From contig NZ_CP106869.1 in assembly GCF_025665335.1 (NCBI RefSeq), positions 4,304,501-4,368,500 on the forward strand: a DNA stretch of 64,000 nt, given 5' to 3'. The translations under genes were made by a program, and so were the position numbers. Source of the stretch: Xanthomonas sp. AM6. Lineage in GTDB: Bacteria; Pseudomonadota; Gammaproteobacteria; Xanthomonadales; Xanthomonadaceae. This document shows positions 17,501 through 28,091 of this stretch, piece after piece. The number at the start of each line of letters is the position of its first letter. Position 1 is the first letter of the stretch. Below the pieces are notes generated by a model, which saw nothing but the letters and a program-made list of their open reading frames with translations, was not told the DNA's origin and did not search any database.

Positions 17501-19822
17501 ATGCCCCGTCCCTACCCGCTCGCCGCCGCGCTGGCGCTCGTGCTGTCGTCCCTCGCCACCCACGCCGCAGCCGCCGATCCGGCCCCCGCCGGCGCCACCG
17601 CGACCGAGACAGGCGCCGATAGCGCGGTGCAGCAGTTGGACGCGGTCTCGGTGATCGGCCAGGGCGAGACCCGCCAGGTGCAGCGCATCACCCGCCAGGA
17701 CGTGCCGGTGCTGCCGCCGGGCACCAGCATCCAGAAGCTGCTCAACCGCATTCCCGGGGTCAACGTGCAGTCCAACGACGCGTTCGGCGCCAACGAGGAA
17801 TCGCAGACGGTGAGCCTGCGCGGCTTCAACGGCACGCGCCTGGGCTACACGCTCGACGGCCTGCCGCTGGGCGACAACGCCTACGGCAACTACAACGGAC
17901 TGAACATCAGCCGCGCGCTGATCGCCGAGAACTTCGGCGGCGTGGAGCTGGCCTCGGGCATCGGCAGCCTGGGCACCGCCTCCACCAGCAACCTCGGCGG
18001 CACCGTGCAGTACTTCTCCGACGATCCGGCCACCGAGACCGGCGTGCGCCTGTCGCAGACCGTGGGCTCGGACGCCAACCGCCGCACCTACCTGCGCCTG
18101 GACACCGGCGAGCACAACGGCTTCTCCGCCTACCTGTCCGGCATCTACGCCAGCGCCGACATGTGGGCCAAGCCGGACTCGCCGACCAGCACCGCGCAGT
18201 TCAACGGCAAGGGCGTGTACCAGTTCGACGGCGGCAAGATCACCGCCTTCGTCGACACCTCGCGCACCTCGCAGGCCGACTACGCCTACCTGTCCAAGAG
18301 CGGCATGCGCCGCGGCCTGGGCTGGGACTGGAACCTGTACGCGCCGGACTGGCAGCGCGCGCTGGCCGCGGCCTATTGCGCGCCGGCCACCCGCGATCCC
18401 AGCCGCTGCGCTTACAGCGGCGGCGTGGACAACATCGACGATGCGTACTACCAGAGCCGCGCGCTGCGCAACGACGACCTGTACTACCTCGCGGGCGACT
18501 TCCAGCCCTCAGACACGGTGAGCGTGCACACCCAGGTCTACCACCACGAGAACGAAGGCCAGGGCCACTGGTGGTCGCCGGGCCAGGCCTCGAACCCGGG
18601 CACGCCGCAGGCGCTGCCGATCTCGATCCGCAGCACCAACTACACGATCAACCGCACCGGCGGCATCGCCTCGCTGGGCTGGGACCTGGGCCCGCACCAC
18701 CTGGAAGCGGGCGTGTGGTACGAGCGCAACAAGCACCACGTGGAGCGCAACTTCTACTGGATCGACGGCCCGATCAACGATGACCTGTTCCTCAGCGGTC
18801 CGGACCGCCGGCTGTTCTCGCAGGACTACGTGATCACCACCAAGCAGGCCTACCTGCAGGGCACCTTCAAGCTGCTCGACGAGCGCCTGACCCTGGACCT
18901 GGGCGTGAAGAGCCCGCACACCACGATGACCGCGCGCGAGACCCCGGGGATCGCGGTCGAAGCGCCGGTCGCCAACGGCAGGCTGAAGGCCAGCGAGGCG
19001 CTGCTGCCGCAGGCGGGCGTGAGCTACCGCCTGGCCGAGGGGCAGGAAGTATTCGCCTCCTATGCCGAGAACATCGCCGCGTTCCAGGGCGGCGGCGCCG
19101 GCGGCCCGCTGCTGGTCACGCAGGCCTCGTTCGACGCCAGCGCCGGCGCGCTGGAGCCGGAGAAGTCCAAGACCTTCGAGGCCGGCTACCGCCTGGTGCG
19201 CGACACGTTCGAAGCCTCGCTGGTCGGCTACGACGTCACCTTCGACAACCGCCTGCTCTCGCTCAACCCCTGCCCGAGCATCCAGCAGGGCACCACCCCG
19301 GCGTGCACCACGCGCTTCTTCAACGTCGGCTCGGTCAGCAGCCGCGGCGGCGAGCTGACCTTCATCTGGAAGCCGACCGCGCACCTGCAGTGGTACAACT
19401 CGGCCTCGGTCAACCGCTCCACCTACGACGACAACTATGTGCAGAACGGCGTGACCATCCCCACCGCCGGCAAGTACACGGTGGACACGCCCAAGCGCAT
19501 GTTCACCAGCGAGATCAGCTGGAACTACAACGGCTGGAACGCGAACCTGCGCGGCAAGTACACCGGCCAGCGCTACTACACCTATACCAACGACCAGGGC
19601 TTCGGCGGCTATACCGCGTTCGACGCGGGCACCGGCTACGACTTCGGCGCGGTGTCGTTCCTGCAGGACCTGAAGCTGTCGTTGAACGTGACCAACCTGA
19701 CCGACAAGCGCTACGCCTCCAACCTCACCGCCTTCAGCAACAGCGATCCGAACGGGCGTTCGCTGGCGTTCCACGCCAGCGCGCCGCGGCAGGTGTTCCT
19801 GACCCTGGACGCGCGCTTCTGA
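17501..19822 (+). CDS. TonB-dependent outer-membrane receptor
   Basis: This is a TonB-dependent receptor of about 773 residues. The signal peptide MPRPYPLAAALALVLSSL is cleaved near THAAAA-DP. The TonB-box-like region is around QLDAVSVIGQGE. The plug domain includes IQKLLNRIPGVNVQSNDAFG, then VSLRGFNGTRLGYTLDGLPLG. The barrel ends with LTLDARF, the terminal aromatic expected of outer-membrane proteins. An alternative start at 17489 (MEFP) is possible. The next gene is a GlpQ-type phosphodiesterase 40 bp downstream, so the receptor may take up phosphodiester or phosphate-containing compounds. That substrate is inferred from context only. Confidence 0.92.
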   Translation: MPRPYPLAAALALVLSSLATHAAAADPAPAGATATETGADSAVQQLDAVSVIGQGETRQVQRITRQDVPVLPPGTSIQKLLNRIPGVNVQSNDAFGANEESQTVSLRGFNGTRLGYTLDGLPLGDNAYGNYNGLNISRALIAENFGGVELASGIGSLGTASTSNLGGTVQYFSDDPATETGVRLSQTVGSDANRRTYLRLDTGEHNGFSAYLSGIYASADMWAKPDSPTSTAQFNGKGVYQFDGGKITAFVDTSRTSQADYAYLSKSGMRRGLGWDWNLYAPDWQRALAAAYCAPATRDPSRCAYSGGVDNIDDAYYQSRALRNDDLYYLAGDFQPSDTVSVHTQVYHHENEGQGHWWSPGQASNPGTPQALPISIRSTNYTINRTGGIASLGWDLGPHHLEAGVWYERNKHHVERNFYWIDGPINDDLFLSGPDRRLFSQDYVITTKQAYLQGTFKLLDERLTLDLGVKSPHTTMTARETPGIAVEAPVANGRLKASEALLPQAGVSYRLAEGQEVFASYAENIAAFQGGGAGGPLLVTQASFDASAGALEPEKSKTFEAGYRLVRDTFEASLVGYDVTFDNRLLSLNPCPSIQQGTTPACTTRFFNVGSVSSRGGELTFIWKPTAHLQWYNSASVNRSTYDDNYVQNGVTIPTAGKYTVDTPKRMFTSEISWNYNGWNANLRGKYTGQRYYTYTNDQGFGGYTAFDAGTGYDFGAVSFLQDLKLSLNVTNLTDKRYASNLTAFSNSDPNGRSLAFHASAPRQVFLTLDARF

Positions 19823-19862
19823 ACGCGCGCATCCTGCCCCCACCCGCCAAGGAGCGCATGCG

Positions 19863-20972
19863 ATGATGAAGCCGATGGTCTGGCTGCTGGGAGTTTCGAT
19901 GGCGCTGTCGCCGCTGACCGCCGCGGCCGAGGCCGCGGCACCGGGTAACGGCAAGCCGCTGGTGATCGGACACCGCGGCGCCAGCGCGCTGCGTCCGGAG
20001 CACACGCTGGCCGCGTATGCCAAGGCGATCGCCGACGGCGCCGACTACATCGAGCCGGACCTGGTGTCGAGCAAGGACGGCGTTCTCGTGGCACGCCACG
20101 AGAACGAGATCGGCGCCACCACCGACGTCGCCGCGCATCCGGAGTTCGCCGCGCGCAGGGCGGTCAAGCAGATCGACGGGCAGCGCGTGGAGGGCTGGTT
20201 CACCGAGGACTTCACCCTGGCCGAGCTGAAGACGCTGCGCGCGCGCGAACGCCTGCCGCAACTGCGCGGCACCGCCTTCGACGGCCAGTTCCAGCTGCTC
20301 ACCTTCGACGAGATCATCGATTTCGCTGCGGCCGAAGCGGCCACGCGCGGGCGCCCGATCGGGCTGATCCCGGAGATCAAGCACGGCACCTACTTCCAGT
20401 CGCTGGGCCTGGCGATGGAGGACAAGGTGCTGGCCGCGCTGGACGCGCATGCGTACACGCGCCGCGCGCCGGTGGTGGTGCAGTCGTTCGAGATCGGCAA
20501 CCTGCGCTACCTGCACGGCAAGCTCGGCGACACCCATTCGAACGTGCGCCTGGTGCAGTTGCTGGGCGATCCGAAGGAGCGTCCCGGCGACCAGCTGCGC
20601 GACGGCCCGACCTATGCGCAGATGGGCAGCGCGCAGGGCCTGCGCGACATCGCCAGGTATGCGCAGCTGGTCAGTCCCGGCTTGCGCGCCATCATCCCGG
20701 TCGATGCCGACGGCGCGCTGGCCAAGCCCACCGCCTTCGTCGCCGACGCGCATGCGGCCGGGCTGCAGGTGGTGCCGTATACGTTCCGTCCGGAGAACCA
20801 TTTCCTGCCCAAGCGGCTGCAGGATGCGCGCGGCCCGGCGGCGGTGAACGCGGACGGCAGCCTCGCCGAGATGCGCGCGTTCCTGGCGGCGGGCGTCGAT
20901 GGCTTCTTCACCGACGACCCGGCCGTGGGGCGCGCGGCGGTGGACGGGACGGCAGTGTCGCGCGAGCGCTGA
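19863..20972 (+). CDS. glpQ: periplasmic glycerophosphodiester phosphodiesterase
   Basis: This 369-residue exported enzyme has a signal peptide ending near AAAEA-AA. The GDPD TIM barrel starts with VIGHRGASALRPEHTLAAY (catalytic His and Arg), then YIEPDLVSSKDGVLVARHEN (metal-binding Glu/Asp and second His). GLIPEIKHGTYF follows near 171 and DGFFTDDP near the C-terminus. It hydrolyses glycerophosphodiesters to glycerol 3-phosphate and an alcohol. The start is ATG 19863 with AAGGAG eight bases upstream; the ATG at 19858 runs into a stop after two codons. It probably forms an operon with the receptor. Confidence 0.93.
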   Translation: MMKPMVWLLGVSMALSPLTAAAEAAAPGNGKPLVIGHRGASALRPEHTLAAYAKAIADGADYIEPDLVSSKDGVLVARHENEIGATTDVAAHPEFAARRAVKQIDGQRVEGWFTEDFTLAELKTLRARERLPQLRGTAFDGQFQLLTFDEIIDFAAAEAATRGRPIGLIPEIKHGTYFQSLGLAMEDKVLAALDAHAYTRRAPVVVQSFEIGNLRYLHGKLGDTHSNVRLVQLLGDPKERPGDQLRDGPTYAQMGSAQGLRDIARYAQLVSPGLRAIIPVDADGALAKPTAFVADAHAAGLQVVPYTFRPENHFLPKRLQDARGPAAVNADGSLAEMRAFLAAGVDGFFTDDPAVGRAAVDGTAVSRER

Positions 20973-21417
20973 AGCGCGTTCTGCAGGCGTCACCAGCCAT
21001 CGTGTGGGAGCGACTTCAGTCGCGACAGGCCTTCCCGGTAGAGCCCGTCGCGACTGAAGTCGCTCCCACAAAAAGCAGCGCCTGTACCTTTTGTAGGAGC
21101 GGCTTCAGCCGCGACCGGCGCCTTTCCCGGTAATGCCCGGTCGCGGCTGAAGCCGCTCCTACAGGGCGCACAGGGTATGTGGCAAGGATGGCACGGCGGT
21201 ACCGTGCAAACGCCCGGGCATTTCCCGACTACCCGCCATCCTTGTGGGAGCGACTTCAGTCGCGACAGGCCTTCCCGGTAGAGCCGTCGCGACTGAAGTC
21301 GCTCCCACAAAAAAGCAGCACCAGCCTCTTCTGTAAAAGCGTCGGCATGCGGCGCTGGCCGCCGCGCCTCGGCATCGCGATAATGCGGCGCTTCGTCCCG
21401 TCTGCAGCGCCGCCTCC
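20973..21417. repeat. three consecutive REP-like inverted pairs
   Basis: Three hairpin-forming pairs lie in tandem: 21003-21070 (GACTTCAGTC type), 21092-21163 (GGCTTCAGCC type) and 21243-21309 (GACTTCAGTC type). The first and third are near-identical, including the loop AGGCCTTCCCGGTAGAGC, so one was duplicated. There is no gene. The stretch 21310-21417 leads into the next coding region. Confidence 0.85.
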
Positions 21418-22014
21418 GTGCATCCGCCTTCTTCCTCGCCGCCCTCCGCGTTCGCCGCGTTGACCCCGCGCGCCCTGCTGCTGGCGGTGCTGGCGATGGG
21501 CGCGGTGGTGTTGCTGTCGAACGTGCTGGTGCAGTTCCCGATCAACGACTGGCTGACCTGGGGCGCCTTCAGCTATCCAGTCGCGTTCCTGGTCAGCAAC
21601 CTGATCAATCGCCGCTTCGGTCCGCGCGCGGCGCGGCGCGTGGCGTGGTGCGGCTTTGCGCTGGCGGTGCTGCTGTCGATCTGGATCGCCACCCCGCGCA
21701 TCGCCGCCGCCTCGTGCCTGGCGTTCATCGCCGCGCAGCTGCTGGATATCACCGTGTTCGACCGCCTGCGCCGCGGCCGCTGGTGGCGCGCGCCGATCGT
21801 CGCCACCACCTGCAGCGCGACGCTGGACACCGCGATCTTCTGGTCGATCGCCTTCGCCGGCTCGGCGCTGCCGTGGGTCAGCTGGGCCGCTGGCGACCTG
21901 GCGGTGAAGCTGGGCATCGGCGTGTTCCTGCTGGCGCCGTTCCGCGCGCTGCTGTGGCGCACGGCGCCGCCGGCCGCGGTCGACGCGCCGGCCACGCGCA
22001 TGCGGCGGCAGTAG
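21418..22014 (+). CDS. yhhQ: queuosine precursor transporter (YhhQ/VUT family)
   Basis: This 198-residue inner-membrane protein of the DUF165/VUT family imports queuosine precursors (preQ0/preQ1). It has about five or six membrane segments. Family hallmarks include NDWLTWGAFSYPVAFLVSNLIN (beginning near 43), then GPRAARRVAWCGFA, QLLDITVFDRLR and TLDTAIFWSIAFAG. The start is GTG 21418; no ATG precedes the first membrane helix. It is convergent with glnE. Confidence 0.9.
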   Translation: MHPPSSSPPSAFAALTPRALLLAVLAMGAVVLLSNVLVQFPINDWLTWGAFSYPVAFLVSNLINRRFGPRAARRVAWCGFALAVLLSIWIATPRIAAASCLAFIAAQLLDITVFDRLRRGRWWRAPIVATTCSATLDTAIFWSIAFAGSALPWVSWAAGDLAVKLGIGVFLLAPFRALLWRTAPPAAVDAPATRMRRQ

Positions 22015-22148
22015 GCGGAAACGTCCAGGCGCGATCAGGTCCCGGGTTGCCGCACCATCAACCGCGCCGTTGTCCCCGCCCACGCCGCGGCGGCCGCGCC
22101 CAGCCGCGCTGCACGATCGGCGCGCGATCAGCCAGCCACACGCAAGGC

Positions 22149-24977
22149 CTATGACCCGCTGCGCCCCGGCTCGAACGCCAGCCCCTTGGCCTGCGCCGCG
22201 GCAGTGATCGCCGCGCGCGCGCGCGCGATCGCCTCCGTGCTCGCGGTCAGCCGCGGGCGGCGGTCCAGCGTGCAGGCCAGGCCGGCGTCGACCAGCGTCG
22301 CATGCGCGTCGCGCAGCGCGGCGGCGGTGGGCGCATCGAACCACGCCGTCGTCGCCAGCGCGTCGATCAGCGCCGGGGTGTCGCGCGGCTGCGCCAGTTC
22401 CGGATGCTGCGCGGCGCCGAGCAGCACCCCGGCCTGCAGCAGGAATTCCAGGTCGACCAGGCCGCCGGCGCCCTGCTTGAGATCGAAACGCGCCGCATCG
22501 CTGCGGTCCAGTTCGGCGCGCATGCGCGCGCGCATCTTCAGCACTTCCTCGCGCAACTGCGTCGCCTCGCGCGGGCGCGCCAGGGTCTGCGCGCGCACCT
22601 GCTCGAAGCGGTGCAGCAACGCGGCATCGCCGGCCACGCCGCGCGCGCGCACCAGCGCCTGGTGCTCCCAGGTCCAGGCCCGCTCGCGCTGGTATTCGGT
22701 GTAGCTGGCCAGCGACGACACCAGCGCACCCTTGCCGCCGTCCGGGCGCAGGCGCACGTCGATGTCGTACAGGCGCCCGCCGCCGGTGACCGCGCCGAGC
22801 AGGGCGATCACCTTCTGCGCCAGCCGCGCGAACCAGCGCCCGCTCTCCAGCGGGCGCGCGCCGTCGGAGGCCTCCACGCCGGCGGCGTGGTCGTACAGGA
22901 ACACCAGGTCCAGGTCCGAGCCGATGCCCAGTTCGATGCCGCCGAGGCTGCCGTAGCCGACGATCGCGAAGCTGCCGCCGGGCACTTGCCCATGCGCCGC
23001 GACCAGCTCGGCGCGGGCCAGGCGCAGCACCGTGAGCACCACGCCTTCGGCCAGCTGCGCGAGCTGGCGGGCGCTGCGCACCGCCGGCTGTCGCCGGTCC
23101 AGCGCGGCCAGCGCGATGCGGAAACTCAAGGCCTGGCGCGCTTCGTTGAGGCCGCGCAACGCGGCTTCCGCGTCGTCGCCGGCGGCAGCCACCGCGCTGT
23201 CGCACAGCCGCCGCATCGCGGCCGCATCCGGCATCGGCCCGGCGACCCGGCTGTCGAGCAGTTCGTCGAGCAGCAGCGGATACGCGGCCAAGCGTTCGGA
23301 CAGGAACGCGCTGCGCGCGAGCACGTCGACCAGCCGCGCCAGCGCGCTGGGCTGTTCGTCGAGCAGCGCCAGGTAGCTGGCGCGGCGCAGGATCGCCTGC
23401 AGCAGGCCAAGCACGCGGTGCAGCGCGGCATCGGCCTGCGGCGAGCGCGCAGCGGCGTGCAGCAGCGCCGGCAGCACCCGATCCAGGCGCGCACGCGCCG
23501 CGTCCGACAGCGTGCGCACGCCCAGCGACTGCACGAAACCGCGCAGCGCCTGGTCGGCGCCGTCGGCATCGGCGAAGCCGGCCGCGGCCAGCACCTGCGC
23601 GCCGGCCTCGTGCGGCAGGCCGCGCCAATAGCTGGCCAGCGCATCCGGCGCCACCGCCTGCACGCGCGGTGCCAGCAACTCGGCGAACTCGGCCGCGACG
23701 CGATCACGCTGCACCTGCAGCGCCGCGTACAGCTGCGCCCAATCGGCGTAGCCCAGGCCGAGCGCGATGCGCGCGCGGTCCAGCGCGTCTTCGGGCAGCG
23801 CGTGGGTCTGCGCGTCGCGCAGCATCTGCAGGCGGTTCTCGACCTGGCGCAGGAACCGATACGCCTGCGCCAGCGCCGCGCCGTCCTCGGCCGCGACCTG
23901 GCCGCCGGCGACCAGCGCCTGCAGCGCCGGCAGCAGGCGGCGCTCGCGCAGCGCCGGCTCGCGGCCGCCGCGGATCAGCTGCAGCGACTGCACCAGGAAT
24001 TCGATCTCGCGGATGCCGCCAGGGCCGCGCTTGATGTCGTCCAGGCGGTCGCGGCGCGCGACTTCGGCGGTGATCGCCGCCTTCATCTCGCGCAGTCCGT
24101 CGAGCGCTGTGAAGTCCAGGTAGCGCCGGTACACGAACGGGCGCAGCGTCTGCAGCCAGTCCTCGCCGGCGGCGACGTCGCCGGCCACCGCGCGCGCCTT
24201 CAGCCACGCATAGCGTTCCCAGTCGCGGCCCTCGCGCTGGAAATACTGGTCCATGCCGGCGAACGACAGCGCCACCCGCCCGGCGCTGCCGAACGGGCGC
24301 AGGCGCAGGTCCACGCGGTGCGAGAAACCGTCGGCGGTGGTGTCGTCCAGCAGCCGCGCCAGGCGCTGGCCGAGGCGGGCGAAATACTCCTCGGCGGCGA
24401 GCGGGCGCGCGCCGTCGGACTCGCCGCCCTGCGGATAGGCGTAGACCAGGTCCACGTCCGAGGAAAAATTCAGTTCGCCGCCGCCAAGCTTGCCCAGGCC
24501 GAACACCACCAGCCGCTGCACGCTGCCGTCGGCGGCGCGGACCACGCCGTGGCGCGTGGCGAACTCGCCTTCCAGCGCCTGCAGCGCCAGGCCCAGGCAG
24601 GCCTCGGCCAGTTGCGTGCTGCCGGCCAGGGTCGCGTCGACGTCGTCCAGGCCCAGCACGTCGCGCCACACCAGCCGCGCGGAAGCGGCGGCACGGTAGC
24701 GGCGCAGTTGCGTCGGCCATTGCGCCGGTTGCGCCGGATCCAGCTGCGGCACCGGCAGCGGCGGCGGATCGGGCTGCGCCAGGTGCGCCAGCAACGCCGG
24801 CTGCCGGCACAGCGTGTCGAGCAGGAAATCGCTGGTCAGCAGCGCGCAGGCCAGGTCGGTCTCGAACTGCGGCCGGGTCGGCCAGGGCTGCGCGGCCACG
24901 GCCTGGCGCAGGCGCGCCAGACTGCGTTCGAGCAAGGGCTGCAGGGTGTCGGGAACCACGAAGGAAGGCGCGGGCAT
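22149..24977 (-). CDS. glnE: bifunctional glutamine synthetase adenylyltransferase / adenylyl-removing enzyme
   Basis: This 942-residue enzyme adds AMP to, and removes it from, glutamine synthetase in response to PII and glutamine. It has two nucleotidyltransferase domains. The N-terminal one has [18 protein letters not shown] (about 158-175) and the C-terminal one has [20 protein letters not shown] (about 670-690), each with the G/S-S-D-x-D metal motif, joined by a regulatory helical region. The start is ATG 24977 ([12 protein letters not shown]); upstream in-frame sequence to 25211 is not family-like. Its length matches the family. Confidence 0.97.
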   Translation of the reverse strand: MPAPSFVVPDTLQPLLERSLARLRQAVAAQPWPTRPQFETDLACALLTSDFLLDTLCRQPALLAHLAQPDPPPLPVPQLDPAQPAQWPTQLRRYRAAASARLVWRDVLGLDDVDATLAGSTQLAEACLGLALQALEGEFATRHGVVRAADGSVQRLVVFGLGKLGGGELNFSSDVDLVYAYPQGGESDGARPLAAEEYFARLGQRLARLLDDTTADGFSHRVDLRLRPFGSAGRVALSFAGMDQYFQREGRDWERYAWLKARAVAGDVAAGEDWLQTLRPFVYRRYLDFTALDGLREMKAAITAEVARRDRLDDIKRGPGGIREIEFLVQSLQLIRGGREPALRERRLLPALQALVAGGQVAAEDGAALAQAYRFLRQVENRLQMLRDAQTHALPEDALDRARIALGLGYADWAQLYAALQVQRDRVAAEFAELLAPRVQAVAPDALASYWRGLPHEAGAQVLAAAGFADADGADQALRGFVQSLGVRTLSDAARARLDRVLPALLHAAARSPQADAALHRVLGLLQAILRRASYLALLDEQPSALARLVDVLARSAFLSERLAAYPLLLDELLDSRVAGPMPDAAAMRRLCDSAVAAAGDDAEAALRGLNEARQALSFRIALAALDRRQPAVRSARQLAQLAEGVVLTVLRLARAELVAAHGQVPGGSFAIVGYGSLGGIELGIGSDLDLVFLYDHAAGVEASDGARPLESGRWFARLAQKVIALLGAVTGGGRLYDIDVRLRPDGGKGALVSSLASYTEYQRERAWTWEHQALVRARGVAGDAALLHRFEQVRAQTLARPREATQLREEVLKMRARMRAELDRSDAARFDLKQGAGGLVDLEFLLQAGVLLGAAQHPELAQPRDTPALIDALATTAWFDAPTAAALRDAHATLVDAGLACTLDRRPRLTASTEAIARARAAITAAAQAKGLAFEPGRSGS

Positions 24978-25108
24978 CGGCCGATTCTGGCATCCCGGCG
25001 CGCCTGCAGACAGGGGCGCGGGCACATCGCGCCGGGACGAACGCGTGAGCGCCGGCGGCATGCAGCACCCCGGCCAGGCATTGCCTTGTGAATCGAAAGG
25101 CAAAAAAA

Positions 25109-25137
25109 AGCCCGCTTGCAGCGAACTGCCAGCGGGC
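25109..25137 (-). terminator. Rho-independent terminator of an unidentified minus-strand transcript
   Basis: On the minus strand the stem GCCCGCT / AGCGGGC is followed by eight T residues (25101-25108). It lies about 130 bp upstream of glnE and over 600 bp downstream of the AsmA-like gene. It therefore ends either a long 3' tail or a small transcript starting in the gap. Confidence 0.7.
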
Positions 25138-25745
25138 CTTGCTCCCTCCCCCACGTCGGGATGCAGGGCGATCTTGGGCGCTTTTTTTGAACATTGCACG
25201 CTGCAGTGCAAAACGATACCGGGCGGTACATTCTGCTGCGATGCATTATGCGGCGAGCGGGTGTTTCACAGGTAAAGCACCACGCGTGGCGTGGCGGATA
25301 CGCAATGGTCCCGAGCGCTCCACGGCTTGGCGGCAGATTGCGCGGTCGTCATGGCTGCCTGGCCGATCTTGCACGGCAACGGATGATGTTGGTACCGAGC
25401 AGCTGCCATCCGGGCAAGCGCAGAGAAGCGCTACCAGCGCGGCGACGCGACGACGCGCAATCGTTGCACCGAGCGCGCCGCCAACTGGGCGGCGGATAGT
25501 GGATCGGTCATGACCGTGCTTCGTCGATCTCGCGCGTCGCGACGGATGGTCCTGACTGCCCGTTGGCGATCTCCCAGTGGGATTTGAACGCTGCGCCTGC
25601 AGAGGAACGATCGCGTCGCGCGTGCGCTGTGCCAAGGCGCGCCGTGAAACGAGATCGAGGCGGCTCGGCGGAGCGCAACGGCGGCGCGAGGCATGCCCGG
25701 CCGCACGTTTGCATGGCAATGTGAGGCGATGGCACCCGCGGCCGC
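25138..25745. other. 600-bp gap without a supported gene
   Basis: Several short open frames exist on both strands, but none has family-like sequence. A palindrome TTGCACGCTGCAGTGCAA lies at 25194-25211, and a GATACCGGGCGGTA palindrome-like segment just after it (about 25215-25228). Together with the terminator at 25109-25137 this would fit a small non-coding RNA read on the minus strand, but that is speculative. Confidence 0.4.
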
Positions 25746-28016
25746 TCACGGCGCCGAAGACGCCGGCGCCGCGCTGTCCGGCAACCACGCCGGCTGTTGC
25801 TCGTACCACTCGCGCGCGTTGAGCAGATGCCATTGCCGCTGTTCGCCGCGCAGCGCCACGCCGACGCCGAGCACGCCCCAGCGCGCGTACAGGTCGCCCT
25901 GGGTGCCGGCGTCGCCGACGCGCAGGCGCGCGCGCAGCGACACGCGCCGGTTTTCCGCGGACAGGCGATCCAGCCACAGCGCATCCTTGCGCCAGCGCAG
26001 CTGGCCGCTCGCATCCAGTTGCCCGGCATCGGCCAGCTTGAGCAGCCACGCCGGCGCATCGCTGCGCTGCGCGAACACCGCCAGCACCGGGCCGGCGTCG
26101 CGCATCTGGATCTGCAGCTGCGCATCGGCCTGTCTGGCCGGCTCGGCGGCGATGCGGCCGCGCGGGACGCGCAGCGTGGCCCACCAGTCGCGCTGCTTCG
26201 GCGCATCGCCGTAGCGCACGCCCTGCAGGCGCAGCGTGCTGCCGCTCAGGTCGAAGCGTTTGTCGTGCAGCTGCGCGCGCCGCAGCTGCGCGTCCAGGTC
26301 CAGGTCGCCCACCAGCGCCAGCCCGGCGGCCTGCAGCTGCGCCTGGCGGCCTTGCAGGCGCACGTTGCCGGCGCCGACCTGGCCGGCCGCATCCAGGCGC
26401 AGGTCGCCGCTGAGCGAGCCGCTGCCGCCGAGTACGCGCACCTGCGATGCCGGCAGGTAGCGGTTGTAGGCGCGCAGGTCGGGCACGCGCGCGTCGTCGA
26501 AGCGCAGGCGCGCCTGCAGCGAGTCGTGCAGCGTCGCCAGCGTGCCGTCGCCGTCCAGGTCCAGGCGCAGGTTCTCGCCCTGCACGAACACCGCCTTGGG
26601 TTCGCCCACCGGCGTCAGCGCGAAGGTATGCATGCGCACGTTCATCTGCGTGCGCGGCCGCGCGGCGCTACCGACGATGCGGCCGACCGCCTGCGCCTGG
26701 CCGCGGATGCGCACGCGCATCACGTCGGCCACGGCCTGCACGTCGGGCACGTCGAGGCGGCTGCCCGGCTGCAGCGCGCCATCGGCCAGGCGCAGGTCGG
26801 CAGACACGTCACCGCCGCCGGCGAGCCGGAACCACGGTTTGCGCACCAGCAGGTCGCTGATCCAGTTCAGCGATTCGAAATGCCAGCGGCCCTGCAGCGT
26901 GCCGGACAGGCGCGGCAGCAGCGCCGCCGGGTCGGCGAAGGGAATGCTGCGCCCGGCGATGCGCAGGTCGGCATCGATCATGCTGCGCGGATCGACCTGG
27001 CCGGGCAGGCGCGCGCGCAGCCGGACGTCGCGATCCACGTCGAGCAGCAGCGCCAGCACGCCGCGATCGGTGGCGCCGACGCCGGCATGCAGCGGCACCC
27101 GCCAGTTGAGCTTGCTGCCCGGCTGCAGCTCACCGCGCCGCATGCGCAGGCTCGCCTCCACATGGCCGAGCCCGGGTTCGGTGCTCAGCCGGGTCTGGCC
27201 GCCGGCCGTGTCGATGCGCAGCGCCACGCTGCGCCCGTGCAGCTGCAGCGCCAGGTCGGTGATGCCCAGTTTCTGCCGGCCCGGCGCCTGCGCCCGGTAG
27301 TGGCGCGGGAACGAGAAGCGCGCGTCCACGTGCGCCTGGTCGGCGATCTGGCGCTTGCCGTAGCGCACGCTGGCGTCGTCGAACACGATCTGCGACGGGA
27401 ACAGTTCCGACGGCCCGCCGCGCAACTGCTTGAGGAAGCCCACGGTGCCGTGGCCCTTGCCTTCGATCGCCAGCTCGCCGAAGCGCGCGCGGCGCAGGGT
27501 GCCGCTGTGGATCGCGTCGAAGCGCAACGTCCAGCCCTGGTCGCTCTGCGGCGGCGGCGGGATGGTGTCGGCGACGCGGTCGAGCTCGCCGACCACGTTC
27601 ACCGCCTCCAGCCACGGCAACCGCACTTCGCGGTGCAGCAACGGCAGCAACGCGATGCGCGCGCTGGCGCGGTCGGCGCGCAGCACCCACACGGTGCGCT
27701 GCACGTGGCCGCGCATGCGCACGTTCCACGCGGTGACGAAGCCCGGCAGCACGGTCAGTGCCGGGCCGGTCTGCATGCGGAATTTTTCCGGCCTGCGGTT
27801 GGTCGCCATGTCGAACAGCGGCGTGTTGAGGAACACGTTGCCCAGCAGCAGGTACAGCAGATAGGCGACCAGCAGCGCGCGCAGCAGCAGGCGCCACGGC
27901 CGCGGCAGGCGCCGGTAGCGTTCGAGGGCGGCGTTCAACGAGAGGCGGGCGGAGGGCGGCACCGTCGCACTATCGCCGTGCCGCGGCGTGGGGCGCGTGA
28001 AAGGCCGCGCCGCCAT
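25746..28016 (-). CDS. large AsmA/YhdP-like envelope protein
   Basis: This 756-residue protein has one N-terminal membrane helix (LLLRALLVAYLLYLLLGNVF, about 36-55) followed by a long periplasmic beta-rich region. Segments such as LQLHGRSVALRIDTAGGQTR, LSGTLQGRWHFESLNWISDL and GSGSLSGDLRLDAAGQV have the repeating short-strand character of AsmA/TamB/YhdP lipid-bridge proteins. I could not assign it to one named member. The start is ATG 28016. It is divergent from the CoA-transferase gene, with 75 bp between. A role in envelope lipid transport is an inference from architecture. Confidence 0.7.
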   Translation of the reverse strand: MAARPFTRPTPRHGDSATVPPSARLSLNAALERYRRLPRPWRLLLRALLVAYLLYLLLGNVFLNTPLFDMATNRRPEKFRMQTGPALTVLPGFVTAWNVRMRGHVQRTVWVLRADRASARIALLPLLHREVRLPWLEAVNVVGELDRVADTIPPPPQSDQGWTLRFDAIHSGTLRRARFGELAIEGKGHGTVGFLKQLRGGPSELFPSQIVFDDASVRYGKRQIADQAHVDARFSFPRHYRAQAPGRQKLGITDLALQLHGRSVALRIDTAGGQTRLSTEPGLGHVEASLRMRRGELQPGSKLNWRVPLHAGVGATDRGVLALLLDVDRDVRLRARLPGQVDPRSMIDADLRIAGRSIPFADPAALLPRLSGTLQGRWHFESLNWISDLLVRKPWFRLAGGGDVSADLRLADGALQPGSRLDVPDVQAVADVMRVRIRGQAQAVGRIVGSAARPRTQMNVRMHTFALTPVGEPKAVFVQGENLRLDLDGDGTLATLHDSLQARLRFDDARVPDLRAYNRYLPASQVRVLGGSGSLSGDLRLDAAGQVGAGNVRLQGRQAQLQAAGLALVGDLDLDAQLRRAQLHDKRFDLSGSTLRLQGVRYGDAPKQRDWWATLRVPRGRIAAEPARQADAQLQIQMRDAGPVLAVFAQRSDAPAWLLKLADAGQLDASGQLRWRKDALWLDRLSAENRRVSLRARLRVGDAGTQGDLYARWGVLGVGVALRGEQRQWHLLNAREWYEQQPAWLPDSAAPASSAP

Positions 28017-28091
28017 TGCCCCATCGCCGCAAACCCGGGCCTGGCGCGATCCGCGATAATCGGCGTCCCCACTCCCATCGCACGGTCGCCC

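Noticed and set aside
21310..21417. preQ1 riboswitch before the queuosine-precursor transporter
   Set aside because: The short leader shows no preQ1-type pseudoknot or A-rich tail that I can recognise.
22302..25091. Long plus-strand frame opposite glnE
   Set aside because: It is an antisense shadow of glnE, and its composition (Gln/Arg/Ala) is that expected from the complement of the real codons.
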